Source: Microbacterium radiodurans
GTDB lineage: Bacteria > Actinomycetota > Actinomycetes > Actinomycetales > Microbacteriaceae
Length of the DNA: 64,000 nucleotides
Assembly (NCBI RefSeq): GCF_008710705.1
Contig: NZ_VYRZ01000001.1
Location: 682,001 to 746,000 of the forward strand
Reading direction: 5' to 3'
This document shows, piece by piece, positions 1 through 7,004 of this stretch. Within the stretch, counting starts at the first letter, position 1. The number at the start of each line of letters is the position of its first letter. Under the pieces are notes generated by a model. It saw only the letters and a program-made list of their open reading frames with translations. It ran no database searches and was not told where the DNA came from. The position numbers and the translations under genes were made by a program.

Positions 1-1
1 C

Positions 2-358
2 GAGCACGTGCTGCGGGTGACGCTTCCCTCCCGGCCGGGCGACGAGGACCGTGTGGTCGTCGAGCGGGCGCGCGTCGCTGCATCCGCTCTGTTCGGAGTC
101 GAGGTCCCGCCGCAGGCGGTGACGGCGTCGGCCCGTGTCGCGTACCGCCGTGCTGCGCCGAACTCCCTGCTCGGTCACGCCGAGGCGACCGAGCGCATCC
201 GAGCGGTCATCCGGCGCGAGCCGGGGCTGGCCGTCGTGGGCGGCTGGCTGTCGGGCAACAGCCTCGAGCGCGTGGCCGCGGACGCGCGCGACGAAGCTGA
301 CGCCGCACGGCACCGGACCCTCTGGGACGCCCCGGCCGGCGAGAACGACCCGGCATGA
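2..358 (+). CDS. hemY: C-terminal part of protoporphyrinogen/coproporphyrinogen oxidase (partial)
   Basis: Only the last 118 residues lie in the window; the frame is open to the first base, so the gene starts upstream. The visible tail has the layout of the FAD-binding amine-oxidase fold: a basic YRRAAPNSLLGH segment, an alpha-helical stretch, then LAVVGGWLSGNSLERVAADA, which resembles the last beta-strand/helix that contacts FAD in HemY/CgoX enzymes. These oxidise (copro)porphyrinogen to the porphyrin in haem synthesis. hemD lies 1.3 kb downstream on the same strand, which supports a haem locus. Family assignment is inference from a short tail; another FAD amine oxidase is possible. Confidence 0.65.
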   Translation, partial: EHVLRVTLPSRPGDEDRVVVERARVAASALFGVEVPPQAVTASARVAYRRAAPNSLLGHAEATERIRAVIRREPGLAVVGGWLSGNSLERVAADARDEADAARHRTLWDAPAGENDPA

Positions 359-410
359 TAGCCCCCAGCCGCGGGTTGCGGGAGTGGATACCCCGCGCGG
401 CATACGGCGA

Positions 411-416
411 TAGCCT
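411..416 (+). promoter_or_regulatory. Candidate -10 box (TAGCCT) for the YtxH-like gene
   Basis: TAGCCT matches the actinobacterial TANNNT -10 pattern and lies 36 nt before the ATG at 453. A GAGGAG ribosome site sits just ahead of that ATG. No clear -35 is visible. Confidence 0.35.
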
Positions 417-452
417 GGGACCACGCAGCAACGCCGAACGTGAGGAGACCCC

Positions 453-812
453 ATGAAGGGCAAGATTGGCATCGCCGTCGGGCTCGCCGCGGGCTACGTG
501 CTCGGCGCTCGCGCCGGGCGCCAGCGCTACGAGCAGATCAAGCAGAAGGCGCAGCAGGTCTGGGAGCTCGACCCCGTGCAGAAGCAGGTCGACAAGGTCG
601 CCGAATTCGGCAAGTCGGCGGCTCTCGCCGTGCCGAGCGTCGTCTGGGACGGCGCGAAGCGGGTCGTGAAGGCGATCAACAAGGGCGATTCGGCCGGCGA
701 GAAGATCGACAACGCCGCAGCCGAGGGCAAGAAGGCCGCCGACGATGTGCGCAAGGCCGCTGAGCGCGACGCTCGCAAGGTCGCCGACGCCAGCGCCGCG
801 GCGGACAGCTGA
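453..812 (+). CDS. YtxH-like membrane-anchored stress protein
   Basis: 119 residues. The N-terminus (MKGKIGIAVGLAAGYVLGAR) is a short hydrophobic glycine/alanine segment directly followed by AGRQRYEQIK, the layout of YtxH/general-stress small proteins. The rest is charged and helical, ending in a lysine/alanine-rich tail (about residues 85-119) that could form a coiled coil or bind nucleic acid or membrane. GAGGAG 8 nt upstream supports the ATG. It is followed after one base by the holin-X-like gene and then a DUF3618 gene; this trio is seen together in actinobacteria. Its biochemical role is unknown; envelope stability is a guess. Confidence 0.65.
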   Translation: MKGKIGIAVGLAAGYVLGARAGRQRYEQIKQKAQQVWELDPVQKQVDKVAEFGKSAALAVPSVVWDGAKRVVKAINKGDSAGEKIDNAAAEGKKAADDVRKAAERDARKVADASAAADS

Positions 813-813
813 G

Positions 814-1224
814 ATGAGCACGCCCCGCGGCTTCCGTGATCGCGCCGACGACAGCCTGCTGAGCCTCGTCGGCGAGTTGCCCGAACTCATCCGCAACCTC
901 GTCGTCGCCGAGATCGACTCGGCGAAGGCGTGGCTGAAGAGAACCGGGAAGGATGCCGGACTCGGCGGCGCCTGGTTCATCGTCGCGCTGTTCTTCCTCT
1001 TCTGGACGATCCCCGCCATCGGCGCGTTCGCGATCATCGGTCTGTCGTCGTGGCTCGCGCCGTGGCTGTCGGCCCTGATCGTGATCGGGATCCTCGTGCT
1101 CGCCGCCATCGTCTTCGCGCTGCTCGGATGGCTGCGGTTCAAGAAGCTGAGCTCGCGACAGAACCCCGCCCAGGCGCTCAGCGCAGACGCGAAGATCGTG
1201 AAGGATGTGGCCGATGAGTTCTGA
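814..1224 (+). CDS. Holin-X-like (phage holin superfamily III type) membrane protein
   Basis: 136 residues. An amphipathic N-terminal helix (about 12-45, LVGELPELIRNLVVAEIDSA) is followed by two long hydrophobic segments (about 50-75 and 83-108) and a basic cytosolic tail. This is the layout of the putative actinobacterial holin-X family. The family name comes from distant similarity to holins; no lysin or other phage gene is nearby, so it is a chromosomal envelope protein here. The ATG follows the YtxH stop by one base, so co-translation is likely. The stop overlaps the DUF3618 start by 11 bases. Confidence 0.7.
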   Translation: MSTPRGFRDRADDSLLSLVGELPELIRNLVVAEIDSAKAWLKRTGKDAGLGGAWFIVALFFLFWTIPAIGAFAIIGLSSWLAPWLSALIVIGILVLAAIVFALLGWLRFKKLSSRQNPAQALSADAKIVKDVADEF

Positions 1225-1480
1225 ACTCCCCTCCACCGCCGTGCCCCTCGGCATCACCGACCCCGTCGAGAAGGCTCGCGCAGAGCTGAAGGCGGCCCTC
1301 GCCGCGATCGAGCACAAGGCGAACCTGCCGAAGCGCATGATCCTCGCAACCGAGGATGCCACCGGGCAGGCGCGGGCCTATGCGCGCCGCAATCCGGGAG
1401 GTGCGACCGCGGCCGCCGTCGGCGCCGCGGTGGCGGTCGGGGTCGCCGTCTGGGGCATCGCCCGGCTCCTCGCGCGCTGA
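1214..1480 (+). CDS. DUF3618-like small membrane protein
   Basis: 88 residues. The first half is charged (DPVEKARAELKAALAAIEHK), then a basic RRNPGG linker leads into one C-terminal hydrophobic segment (about 62-84) with a terminal LLAR. This matches the DUF3618 arrangement of soluble helix plus tail anchor. The start was placed at the ATG inside the preceding gene (11-base overlap); an earlier in-frame start three codons upstream is possible. It closes the three-gene cassette. Function unknown; it probably sits with the two previous products in the membrane. Confidence 0.6.
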   Translation: MSSELPSTAVPLGITDPVEKARAELKAALAAIEHKANLPKRMILATEDATGQARAYARRNPGGATAAAVGAAVAVGVAVWGIARLLAR

Positions 1481-1533
1481 CCCGAGACCGGATCGATACG
1501 TCCCGGGCTGGGCTCGGGACGCGGACCCGGGGG

Positions 1534-1539
1534 TATGCT
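1534..1539 (+). promoter_or_regulatory. Candidate -10 box (TATGCT) ahead of hemD
   Basis: TATGCT fits the TANNNT pattern. It would give a leader of about 120 nt before the hemD ATG at 1667. That leader contains a 7-bp inverted repeat, CAGCAGC (1547-1553) against GCTGCTG (1569-1575), of unknown meaning. Confidence 0.3.
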
Positions 1540-1666
1540 CGGGAACCAGCAGCGGCGATGGAGCGAAGGCTGCTGATGCCCCGCACCCGGAGCGCACCGG
1601 TCCGGGTGGAAGTTCGCGCGTCGACCGCTCCGATCACGAGTGGCGTCGCCCCAGGAGAGCCACGGA

Positions 1667-2467
1667 ATGAACACTGAGCCCGAGACCGGAGAGATCCGCA
1701 GACCGCTGCGCGGATGGCGGGTTCTGGTTCCTCGGGGCGGACCGTGGGGCGATCAGGTCGCGGCGCTGCTGCGGACCGAGGGGGCGATCCCCGTGATCGC
1801 GCCGCTCGTGAACTTCGCGCCGACCACAGAGGTCGCCGAGCTCGACACCGCGCTCGCCGATCTGGCGTCGGGCGCGTTCGACTGGATCACGCTGACCAGT
1901 GCCACGACGGTCGACGTGCTCTACGCCTATCGTGCCGTGATCCCCGCGACGACGCGCGTGGCCGCGGTCGGCGAGACGACGGCCGCCGCGCTCACCGCTG
2001 TCGGCTACCGGGTCGACCTCGTCCCCGACGAGGACGACTCCGCCGCGGGACTCGCCGAGCAGATCATCGATCTCGAGACCGAGCCGCGCCGCGTGCTGGC
2101 GCTCCGGAGCGAGGTCGCGAAGCCCGTGCTGACCCGCCGCCTCATCGAGGCCGGTCACGATGTCCGCAGCGTCGTCGCGTACCGCACCGTGGGGGTGCCG
2201 GTCACCGAGCGGATCGCGGCGGACGTCGCCAGCGGCCGTATCAACGCTGTCCTCGTGACGAGCGGGTCGGTCGCCGAGCAGGTGGGCGAGCAGTTCCCCG
2301 ATCTCCCCGAGACGACGCTCGTCGCCGCGATCGGCCCGCGCACCGCGCGCGACGCCCGCAAGCTGGGCCTGCGGGTCGATGTCGTCGCCGCCGAGACGAA
2401 CGTTCCGGCCCTCCTCGTGGCGATCTCCGGTCAGCCGGTGCCCGAGACGGGTGACGTCCCGCGCTGA
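1667..2467 (+). CDS. hemD: Uroporphyrinogen-III synthase
   Basis: 266 residues, the usual family length. It closes hydroxymethylbilane with inversion of ring D to give uroporphyrinogen III in the cytosol. Typical signatures are the opening GWRVLVPRGGPWGDQVAALL, the first-domain FDWITLTSATTVDVL, the linker with RVAAVGETTAAAL, the second-domain RVLALRSEVAKPVLTRRL, and near the end NAVLVTSGSVAEQV and LVAAIGPRTARDARKLGL. The ATG at 1667 was preferred over an in-frame GTG at 1640 because AGGAG sits 9-13 nt before it. It belongs with the haem oxidase fragment at the window start. Sequence in this family is poorly conserved, but the motif order is convincing. Confidence 0.88.
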   Translation: MNTEPETGEIRRPLRGWRVLVPRGGPWGDQVAALLRTEGAIPVIAPLVNFAPTTEVAELDTALADLASGAFDWITLTSATTVDVLYAYRAVIPATTRVAAVGETTAAALTAVGYRVDLVPDEDDSAAGLAEQIIDLETEPRRVLALRSEVAKPVLTRRLIEAGHDVRSVVAYRTVGVPVTERIAADVASGRINAVLVTSGSVAEQVGEQFPDLPETTLVAAIGPRTARDARKLGLRVDVVAAETNVPALLVAISGQPVPETGDVPR

Positions 2468-2530
2468 GGAAGGCGCAATCGTTGCCGGTCTGTGAGCAAA
2501 CGCCGGGGACCCGGCTGGCAGACTGAGCGG

Positions 2531-2923
2531 ATGGTCACCCTGCTGCTCGATTCGACGCAGCTCGAAGTCGCCCTTTCGGCGACCGAGCGGGCGATGTCAT
2601 TCCGGCGCCGGAATGTCACGGTCGCGCGCGAGCACATCGTCAAGGTGCAGCTCACCGACGACGCGTGGAACTGGCTCCGCGGGGTGCCGCGTCCGGGCGT
2701 CCTGGTGCCCGGAGTCGTCGCGATGGGGTCGTGGGAGTCCGCCGGGGGACCCGATTTCGTCGTCGTCCGGCGCCGCCGGCCATCGGTGGTCGTCGACCTC
2801 GAGGGCGACCCCGAATTCCACCGCCTCGTGCTCTCGACCCGTCACGGGCTCGCGCTCGTGCAGGCGCTCCGCCTCGACGTGCGCGACGAACCGGTGGACG
2901 TCGTCGACATCGTCGGCGGCTGA
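2531..2923 (+). CDS. Hypothetical protein of about 130 residues
   Basis: I do not recognise a family with confidence. The product begins MVTLLLDSTQLEVALSATER, runs through alternating beta-like segments (FVVVRRRRPSVVVDLEG), and ends with an acidic DVRDEPVDVVDIVGG. It has no signal peptide or membrane helix, so it is probably cytosolic. A compact beta fold is plausible. An in-frame GTG at 2492 would add 13 basic residues; 2531 was chosen because the added residues look unlike a protein N-terminus and no Shine-Dalgarno supports 2492. It stands alone between hemD and a convergent ABC exporter pair. Confidence 0.6.
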   Translation: MVTLLLDSTQLEVALSATERAMSFRRRNVTVAREHIVKVQLTDDAWNWLRGVPRPGVLVPGVVAMGSWESAGGPDFVVVRRRRPSVVVDLEGDPEFHRLVLSTRHGLALVQALRLDVRDEPVDVVDIVGG

Positions 2924-2930
2924 GGCCCGC

Positions 2931-3752
2931 TCAGACGACGTCGCGACGCCACGACAGGATGCCGCCGAGCACCAGCAGCACGGCGGCATACCCGGCGAGG
3001 ACGAGACCGCCCGCCCACCATTCGAGCGCGTCGGCGGTGCCCCCGCCGAGCGCGTTGAAGACGCTGTCTCCGGCCAGCGCGTCGGACGCGGCTCCCGGCA
3101 GGAATCGCACGACCGGGGCGAGACCGTCGACGAGGGCGGCGCCGAGGCGGGCGATCGGCTCGACGAACTGCGTGAACGCGAGGACCCCGACGACGGCGCC
3201 GATCTGATTGCGGATGAGAGCGCCGAGGGCGATGCCGACGAGGACCCACAGGACGAGTGCCAGCAGCATCCGGCCGATCGACGCCCACGTGGCGGGCTCG
3301 GTCAGCTGCGGGTCGACGCCGAAGACCGCGAACATCGCTGCGCCCGCCCCGACCGTCGACACGACCGCGGCGACGCCGTAGAGAAGACCCATGACGACGC
3401 CGGCGAGGACTTTCGCCGCGAGGGCGGCACCGCGCCGCGGCGTGGCGAGGAAGGTCGGGGTCAGCGTCTTGTGCCGGTATTCGCCGGTGACCATCAGCGT
3501 GCCGACGATGAGGGGGAAGACGTAGCCGATCGCGGTGGCGGTGCCGTAGACGATGACGGGCAGGCGGTCGCCGAGCCCGCCGGGAAGCGACGCGGCGCCC
3601 GCGAGCCCGCTGTCGCTCGCGCCGAACGCCGCCGCGAGCGACCCCGCGGTGCCGCCGACGTAGAGCACGAGGACGATGAGCAGGATCCACCAGACCGACA
3701 CCGAGAACTGCTTCGCGAGCTCGGAGCGCGTCGCGTTCATCAGAGCGCTCAT
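2931..3752 (-). CDS. ABC-2 type transporter permease
   Basis: 273 residues with about six hydrophobic segments: one after MNATRSELAKQFSVS, a central group around VTGEYRHKTLTPTFLATPRR, and three toward the C-terminus. The conserved GEYRHKT-type cytosolic loop is characteristic of ABC-2 permeases that pair with a separate ATPase. The start codon overlaps the stop of the ATPase gene by four bases, so the two are co-translated. Direction of transport is probably export. Substrate is unknown; many such pairs move lipids, antibiotics or other hydrophobic compounds. It ends eight bases from the stop of the facing hypothetical gene. Confidence 0.82.
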   Translation of the reverse strand: MSALMNATRSELAKQFSVSVWWILLIVLVLYVGGTAGSLAAAFGASDSGLAGAASLPGGLGDRLPVIVYGTATAIGYVFPLIVGTLMVTGEYRHKTLTPTFLATPRRGAALAAKVLAGVVMGLLYGVAAVVSTVGAGAAMFAVFGVDPQLTEPATWASIGRMLLALVLWVLVGIALGALIRNQIGAVVGVLAFTQFVEPIARLGAALVDGLAPVVRFLPGAASDALAGDSVFNALGGGTADALEWWAGGLVLAGYAAVLLVLGGILSWRRDVV

Positions 3753-4681
3753 CGGCTGTCCTCCTCGGGTGCGAAGGCGGGATGCACGCGCACCCCGCTG
3801 ACGAGATCGAGGAAGACCTCTTCGAAGGCGGGCCCCTTCCGCTGCAGCGCGGTGAGCGGGATGCCGGCCGATGCCGCGATCCGCCCGACGGCGGCGGTGT
3901 CGGCGCCGCGGACCGCGAGGCCGGTCCGGCGCTCGTCGGTCGCGTACCCCGCGCCCTCGATCGCGGCGCGCAGCGCATCGCGGTCGTCGGCGTCGACCAC
4001 GGTGGCGATCTCGTCGGCCGGGACGACGGACTCGATGCCGCCCTCGTAGACGAGACGTCCGTGGGCGATGATGAGGAGCGAATCGACCGACTGCTGCACT
4101 TCGGCGAGCAGGTGGGACGACACGAGAACGGTGCGCCCCTCGGCGGCGAGGGCCTGCAAGAACCGGCGGATCCAGCGGATGCCCTCCGGGTCGAGCCCGT
4201 TGGTCGGCTCGTCGAGCACGAGCACGCCGGGGTCGCCGAGCAGCGCCGTCGCGAGCCCGAGGCGCTGGCGCATGCCGAGCGAGAACCCGCCCACCTTGCG
4301 ACCCGCGACGTCGGCCAGGCCGACGAGTCCGAGCGTCTCGTCGATGCGCGTCAGCGGGATGCCGCCGGCGAGCGCCGACACGCGCAGGTGCCCCGCCGCG
4401 GAGCGCCCCGGGTGGAAGCTCGAGGACTCGAGCACGGCGCCGACGGTGCGGAGCGGATGGCGCAGGTCGCGGTACCGCTCACCGCCGATGGTGGCGAGAC
4501 CCGAGGTCGCGCCGACGAGACCCAGGAGGATGCGCAGCGACGTGGTCTTGCCCGCGCCGTTCGGGCCGAGGAAGCCGGTGACGGCGCCGGGCTCGATGCG
4601 GGCGGTCAGATCGTCGACGGCGGCGACGGCGCCGAACCGCTTGCTCACGCCGTGGAACTCCAGAACCTCGCCCGTCGCCAT
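3749..4681 (-). CDS. ABC transporter ATP-binding protein (exporter type)
   Basis: 310 residues. Walker A is GPNGAGKTT (about residue 42), the signature is FSLGMRQRLGLA, Walker B is VLVLDEPTNGLDPEG and the switch histidine is in SSHLLAEV. After the nucleotide-binding domain a roughly 90-residue C-terminal part (about 215-310) follows, as in DrrA/CcmA-like exporters. GGGGGCG before the ATG serves as ribosome site. It is upstream of and overlaps the permease, forming an exporter. The in-frame extension beyond this ATG runs opposite the hydrolase gene and is not coding. Confidence 0.87.
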   Translation of the reverse strand: MATGEVLEFHGVSKRFGAVAAVDDLTARIEPGAVTGFLGPNGAGKTTSLRILLGLVGATSGLATIGGERYRDLRHPLRTVGAVLESSSFHPGRSAAGHLRVSALAGGIPLTRIDETLGLVGLADVAGRKVGGFSLGMRQRLGLATALLGDPGVLVLDEPTNGLDPEGIRWIRRFLQALAAEGRTVLVSSHLLAEVQQSVDSLLIIAHGRLVYEGGIESVVPADEIATVVDADDRDALRAAIEGAGYATDERRTGLAVRGADTAAVGRIAASAGIPLTALQRKGPAFEEVFLDLVSGVRVHPAFAPEEDSR

Positions 4682-4774
4682 CACGCCCCCTTTGTCGCGT
4701 CGATGCTCCCCCCATCCTGCCCGAGGCGGCCCGTCGATCGCGAACCCGAGGAGGCTGCCCGGACGCCCCGCCGG

Positions 4775-4780
4775 TAGCGT
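4775..4780 (+). promoter_or_regulatory. Leaderless-type -10 box (TAGCGT)
   Basis: TAGCGT lies 7 nt before the GTG at 4788, a spacing that would place transcription start at or next to the start codon. No Shine-Dalgarno is visible. Confidence 0.5.
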
Positions 4781-4787
4781 GAGCGGG

Positions 4788-5900
4788 GTGACCGACCTCG
4801 AATCGAACGCCGCGGCATCCGGGTCCGCCGTCCAGGTGCGCGTGGACCGCGCGCTCGGGCACCTCACGCTCGACCGGCCGCGCGCCATCAACGCGCTCGA
4901 CCTCGGGATGCTGCGGATCCTCCGACGCACCCTCGAGGCCTGGGCCGTCCATCCCGGTGTCGACGCCGTGCTCCTCGACGGCTCGGGCGACCGGGGCTTC
5001 TGCGCGGGCGGCGACGTGCGCGGGCTCCGCGAGCAGGTGATCGGCGGTCGCATCGGCGACGTCGCGTCGTTCTTCCGCGAGGAGTACGCGGTCGATGCGC
5101 TCATCGGGTCGTACCCGAAGCCCGTCGTCGTCTTCGCCGACGGAGTGACGATGGGCGGAGGCATCGGTCTCGCCGGTCACGCCGCCGTGCGCATCGTCAC
5201 CGAGCGGTCGCGCCTCGCGATGCCCGAGGTGCGCATCGGCTTCACCCCCGACGTCGGCGGCAGCCTGCTTCTCGGGCGTGCGCCGGGACGCGTGGGCGAG
5301 TACCTGGCGCTGACCGGCGGAACCATGGATGCGGCCGACGCGATCTACGCGGGATTCGCCGACCACCTCGTTCCCGCCGACAGGCTGGGCGACCTCCGCG
5401 AGGCGCTCACGAGCCGCGCCGACCCGCAGACGCCGACCGAGCTGGCGCTGCTGTTCGACGAGACGCCCGAGCCGTCGCGGCTGTCGCTCGCCCGCCCGTG
5501 GATCGACGACGCGTTCGCGGGTGAGAGCGTCGACGAGATCGAGGCGCGACTGCGCGCGCGCCCCGAGCCGGAGGCGCAGCGGACCGCCGATGACCTCGCC
5601 GCTCTGCCCCCGACCGCGCTGACCGTGACCCTCGCGGCGGTCCGCGCTGCCCGTCAGCTGCCGGATCTGCCGGCCGCCCTCGAGCGGGAGTACGGACTCG
5701 TGATGTGGTTCGCGCAGACGCAGCCCGACCTCGCCGAGGGGATCCGCGCCCGCCTCGTGGACAAGGACGATGCCCCGACGTGGAGCCCCGCGTCGAGGGC
5801 CGAGCTTGCTGAGCGCCTCGTCGACGAGGCGTTCTCGTTCGAGCCGCGACCGCCGCTGTGGGATCGCCCCGACCCCGACCCCGACCTCGGGCGGGGCTGA
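4788..5900 (+). CDS. Enoyl-CoA hydratase/isomerase family, 3-hydroxyisobutyryl-CoA hydrolase type
   Basis: 370 residues, the length of 3-hydroxyisobutyryl-CoA hydrolases rather than ordinary crotonases (about 260). The crotonase core shows LTLDRPRAINALD, the oxyanion-hole segment GFCAGGDVRGLRE, GVTMGGGIGLAGHA and MPEVRIGFTPDVGGS, all typical of the hydrolase subgroup, followed by a long helical C-terminal region (about 240-360). It would release 3-hydroxyisobutyrate from its CoA ester in valine breakdown. No other valine gene lies close. GTG at 4788 was chosen because of the TANNNT box before it; GTG at 4779 would add three residues. Confidence 0.78.
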   Translation: MTDLESNAAASGSAVQVRVDRALGHLTLDRPRAINALDLGMLRILRRTLEAWAVHPGVDAVLLDGSGDRGFCAGGDVRGLREQVIGGRIGDVASFFREEYAVDALIGSYPKPVVVFADGVTMGGGIGLAGHAAVRIVTERSRLAMPEVRIGFTPDVGGSLLLGRAPGRVGEYLALTGGTMDAADAIYAGFADHLVPADRLGDLREALTSRADPQTPTELALLFDETPEPSRLSLARPWIDDAFAGESVDEIEARLRARPEPEAQRTADDLAALPPTALTVTLAAVRAARQLPDLPAALEREYGLVMWFAQTQPDLAEGIRARLVDKDDAPTWSPASRAELAERLVDEAFSFEPRPPLWDRPDPDPDLGRG

Positions 5901-5932
5901 CGCCTGACAGGCCGGTCATAGCGCGGGGCGGA

Positions 5933-5938
5933 TAGTCT
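5933..5938 (+). promoter_or_regulatory. Candidate -10 box (TAGTCT) for the J-domain gene
   Basis: TAGTCT lies 36 nt upstream of the GTG at 5975, which has its own GAGGAGG ribosome site at 5963-5969. Confidence 0.35.
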
Positions 5939-5974
5939 CGGGGTGCTGCATTGCAGCGCGTCGAGGAGGGGTTC

Positions 5975-6898
5975 GTGTTCGACAGTCCGCTGTCCGCGTC
6001 GGCATACGAGGTGATCGGCGTCGCGCCCGACGCGTCCGACGACGACCTGCGCAAGGCGTATCGCCTGCGGCTCCGCGAGACCCACCCCGACACCGGCGGC
6101 GATGCCGCGCGGTTCGTCCAGGTGCAGCGTGCGTGGGATCTCGTCTCCACCCCCGAGGCCCGCGCGGCATACGACCGCGGTCACGGGTTCGCCGATGCGC
6201 CCTCCTACGCACCCGATGCGCCGACATGGCGACCGCCGCAGCGGACGGCCGACACGCGCCCGCGTGCCCGCTCCTTCGGCCAGCCCGGCGGCTGGCGCCG
6301 CGAACGCTACCTCGGACTCATGCGCGAGTGGGTCGGTCGGGGTGCGCCGCTCGAGGACCCGTACGACCCCGCGCTCGTCCGCACCGCCCCGCACGAGATC
6401 CGGCATCTCCTCGCCGACGCGCTCGCCGAGGAGGCGACGGCGCGGATCGTCGCCGATCTCGGCATGGGCTACACGGTCTGGCACGACGTCGCAGCCGACC
6501 CGCGGGATCCCGAGGCGAAGCTCGACCACATCGTGCTGGGACCGTCGGGGCTGTATGCGATCCTGTCGGAGGACTTCGGCTCGGCCGTGCGCACGCGCCG
6601 GGGCGAGCTCATCGGCGAGGGCGTCGACAACCCCGTCGCGATGCTCGCGCAGCGCGCCCGGGCGCTCGGGCGCGCAGCCCGCGTGAAGTTCAGCGGCGCG
6701 ATCGTCGTGCTCCCCGACGACGACGTCGTGCAGCCCATCGAGGAGCTGGGCCGCGTCCGCGGCATCGCGGTCGCCGTCGCCGGGCGCTCGGCCCTGTCGA
6801 CGGTCCTCCGCCGCGGTGTCGCCGGCGCCCGCGAGATCGGCGGCAACGAGCTGTTCGATGTCCGCACCCGCCTGCAGCAGACGGTGCGATTCGTCTGA
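5975..6898 (+). CDS. J-domain protein with C-terminal NERD-like domain
   Basis: 307 residues. The N-terminal 65 residues are a DnaJ J domain: YEVIGVAPDASDDDLRKAY, the HPD tripeptide in RETHPDTGG, and AWDLVSTPEARAAYD. This should stimulate a DnaK ATPase. A proline/arginine linker (about 75-105) follows, then a helical part and from about residue 150 a region resembling the nuclease-related NERD domain (KLDHIVLGPSGLYAIL). The lysine that normally follows that strand in NERD proteins is replaced by SED, so nuclease activity is doubtful. The GTG start is fixed by GAGGAGG five bases upstream. The stop codon lies inside the first unit of a 10-bp tandem repeat. Confidence 0.7.
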   Translation: MFDSPLSASAYEVIGVAPDASDDDLRKAYRLRLRETHPDTGGDAARFVQVQRAWDLVSTPEARAAYDRGHGFADAPSYAPDAPTWRPPQRTADTRPRARSFGQPGGWRRERYLGLMREWVGRGAPLEDPYDPALVRTAPHEIRHLLADALAEEATARIVADLGMGYTVWHDVAADPRDPEAKLDHIVLGPSGLYAILSEDFGSAVRTRRGELIGEGVDNPVAMLAQRARALGRAARVKFSGAIVVLPDDDVVQPIEELGRVRGIAVAVAGRSALSTVLRRGVAGAREIGGNELFDVRTRLQQTVRFV

Positions 6899-6998
6899 GC
6901 CGGTCTGAGCCGGTCTGAGCCGGTCTGAGCCGGTCTGAGCCGGTCTGAGCCGGTCTGAGCCGGTCTGAGCCGGTCTGAGCCGGTCTGAGCCGGTCTGA
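6894..6998 (+). repeat. 10-bp tandem repeat, 10.5 copies
   Basis: Ten identical copies of TCTGAGCCGG start at 6894 and repeat every ten bases, followed by a partial TCTGA at 6994. The array overlaps the stop codon of the J-domain gene (TGA at 6896-6898) and fills the gap to the convergent carboxypeptidase gene. CCGG at every unit edge allows short stem pairing. Such arrays usually change copy number by slippage. Confidence 0.97.
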
Positions 6999-7004
6999 CG
7001 CGCG

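Noticed and set aside
814..1224. Possible prophage because of the holin-like product
   Set aside because: The actinobacterial holin-X family is chromosomal; no lysin, integrase or structural gene is near.
1547..1575. Regulatory RNA in the hemD leader
   Set aside because: A single 7-bp stem with a 15-base loop is too little to name a riboswitch.
6894..6998. CRISPR array
   Set aside because: The units are 10 bp and directly adjacent with no spacers, and no cas gene is present.
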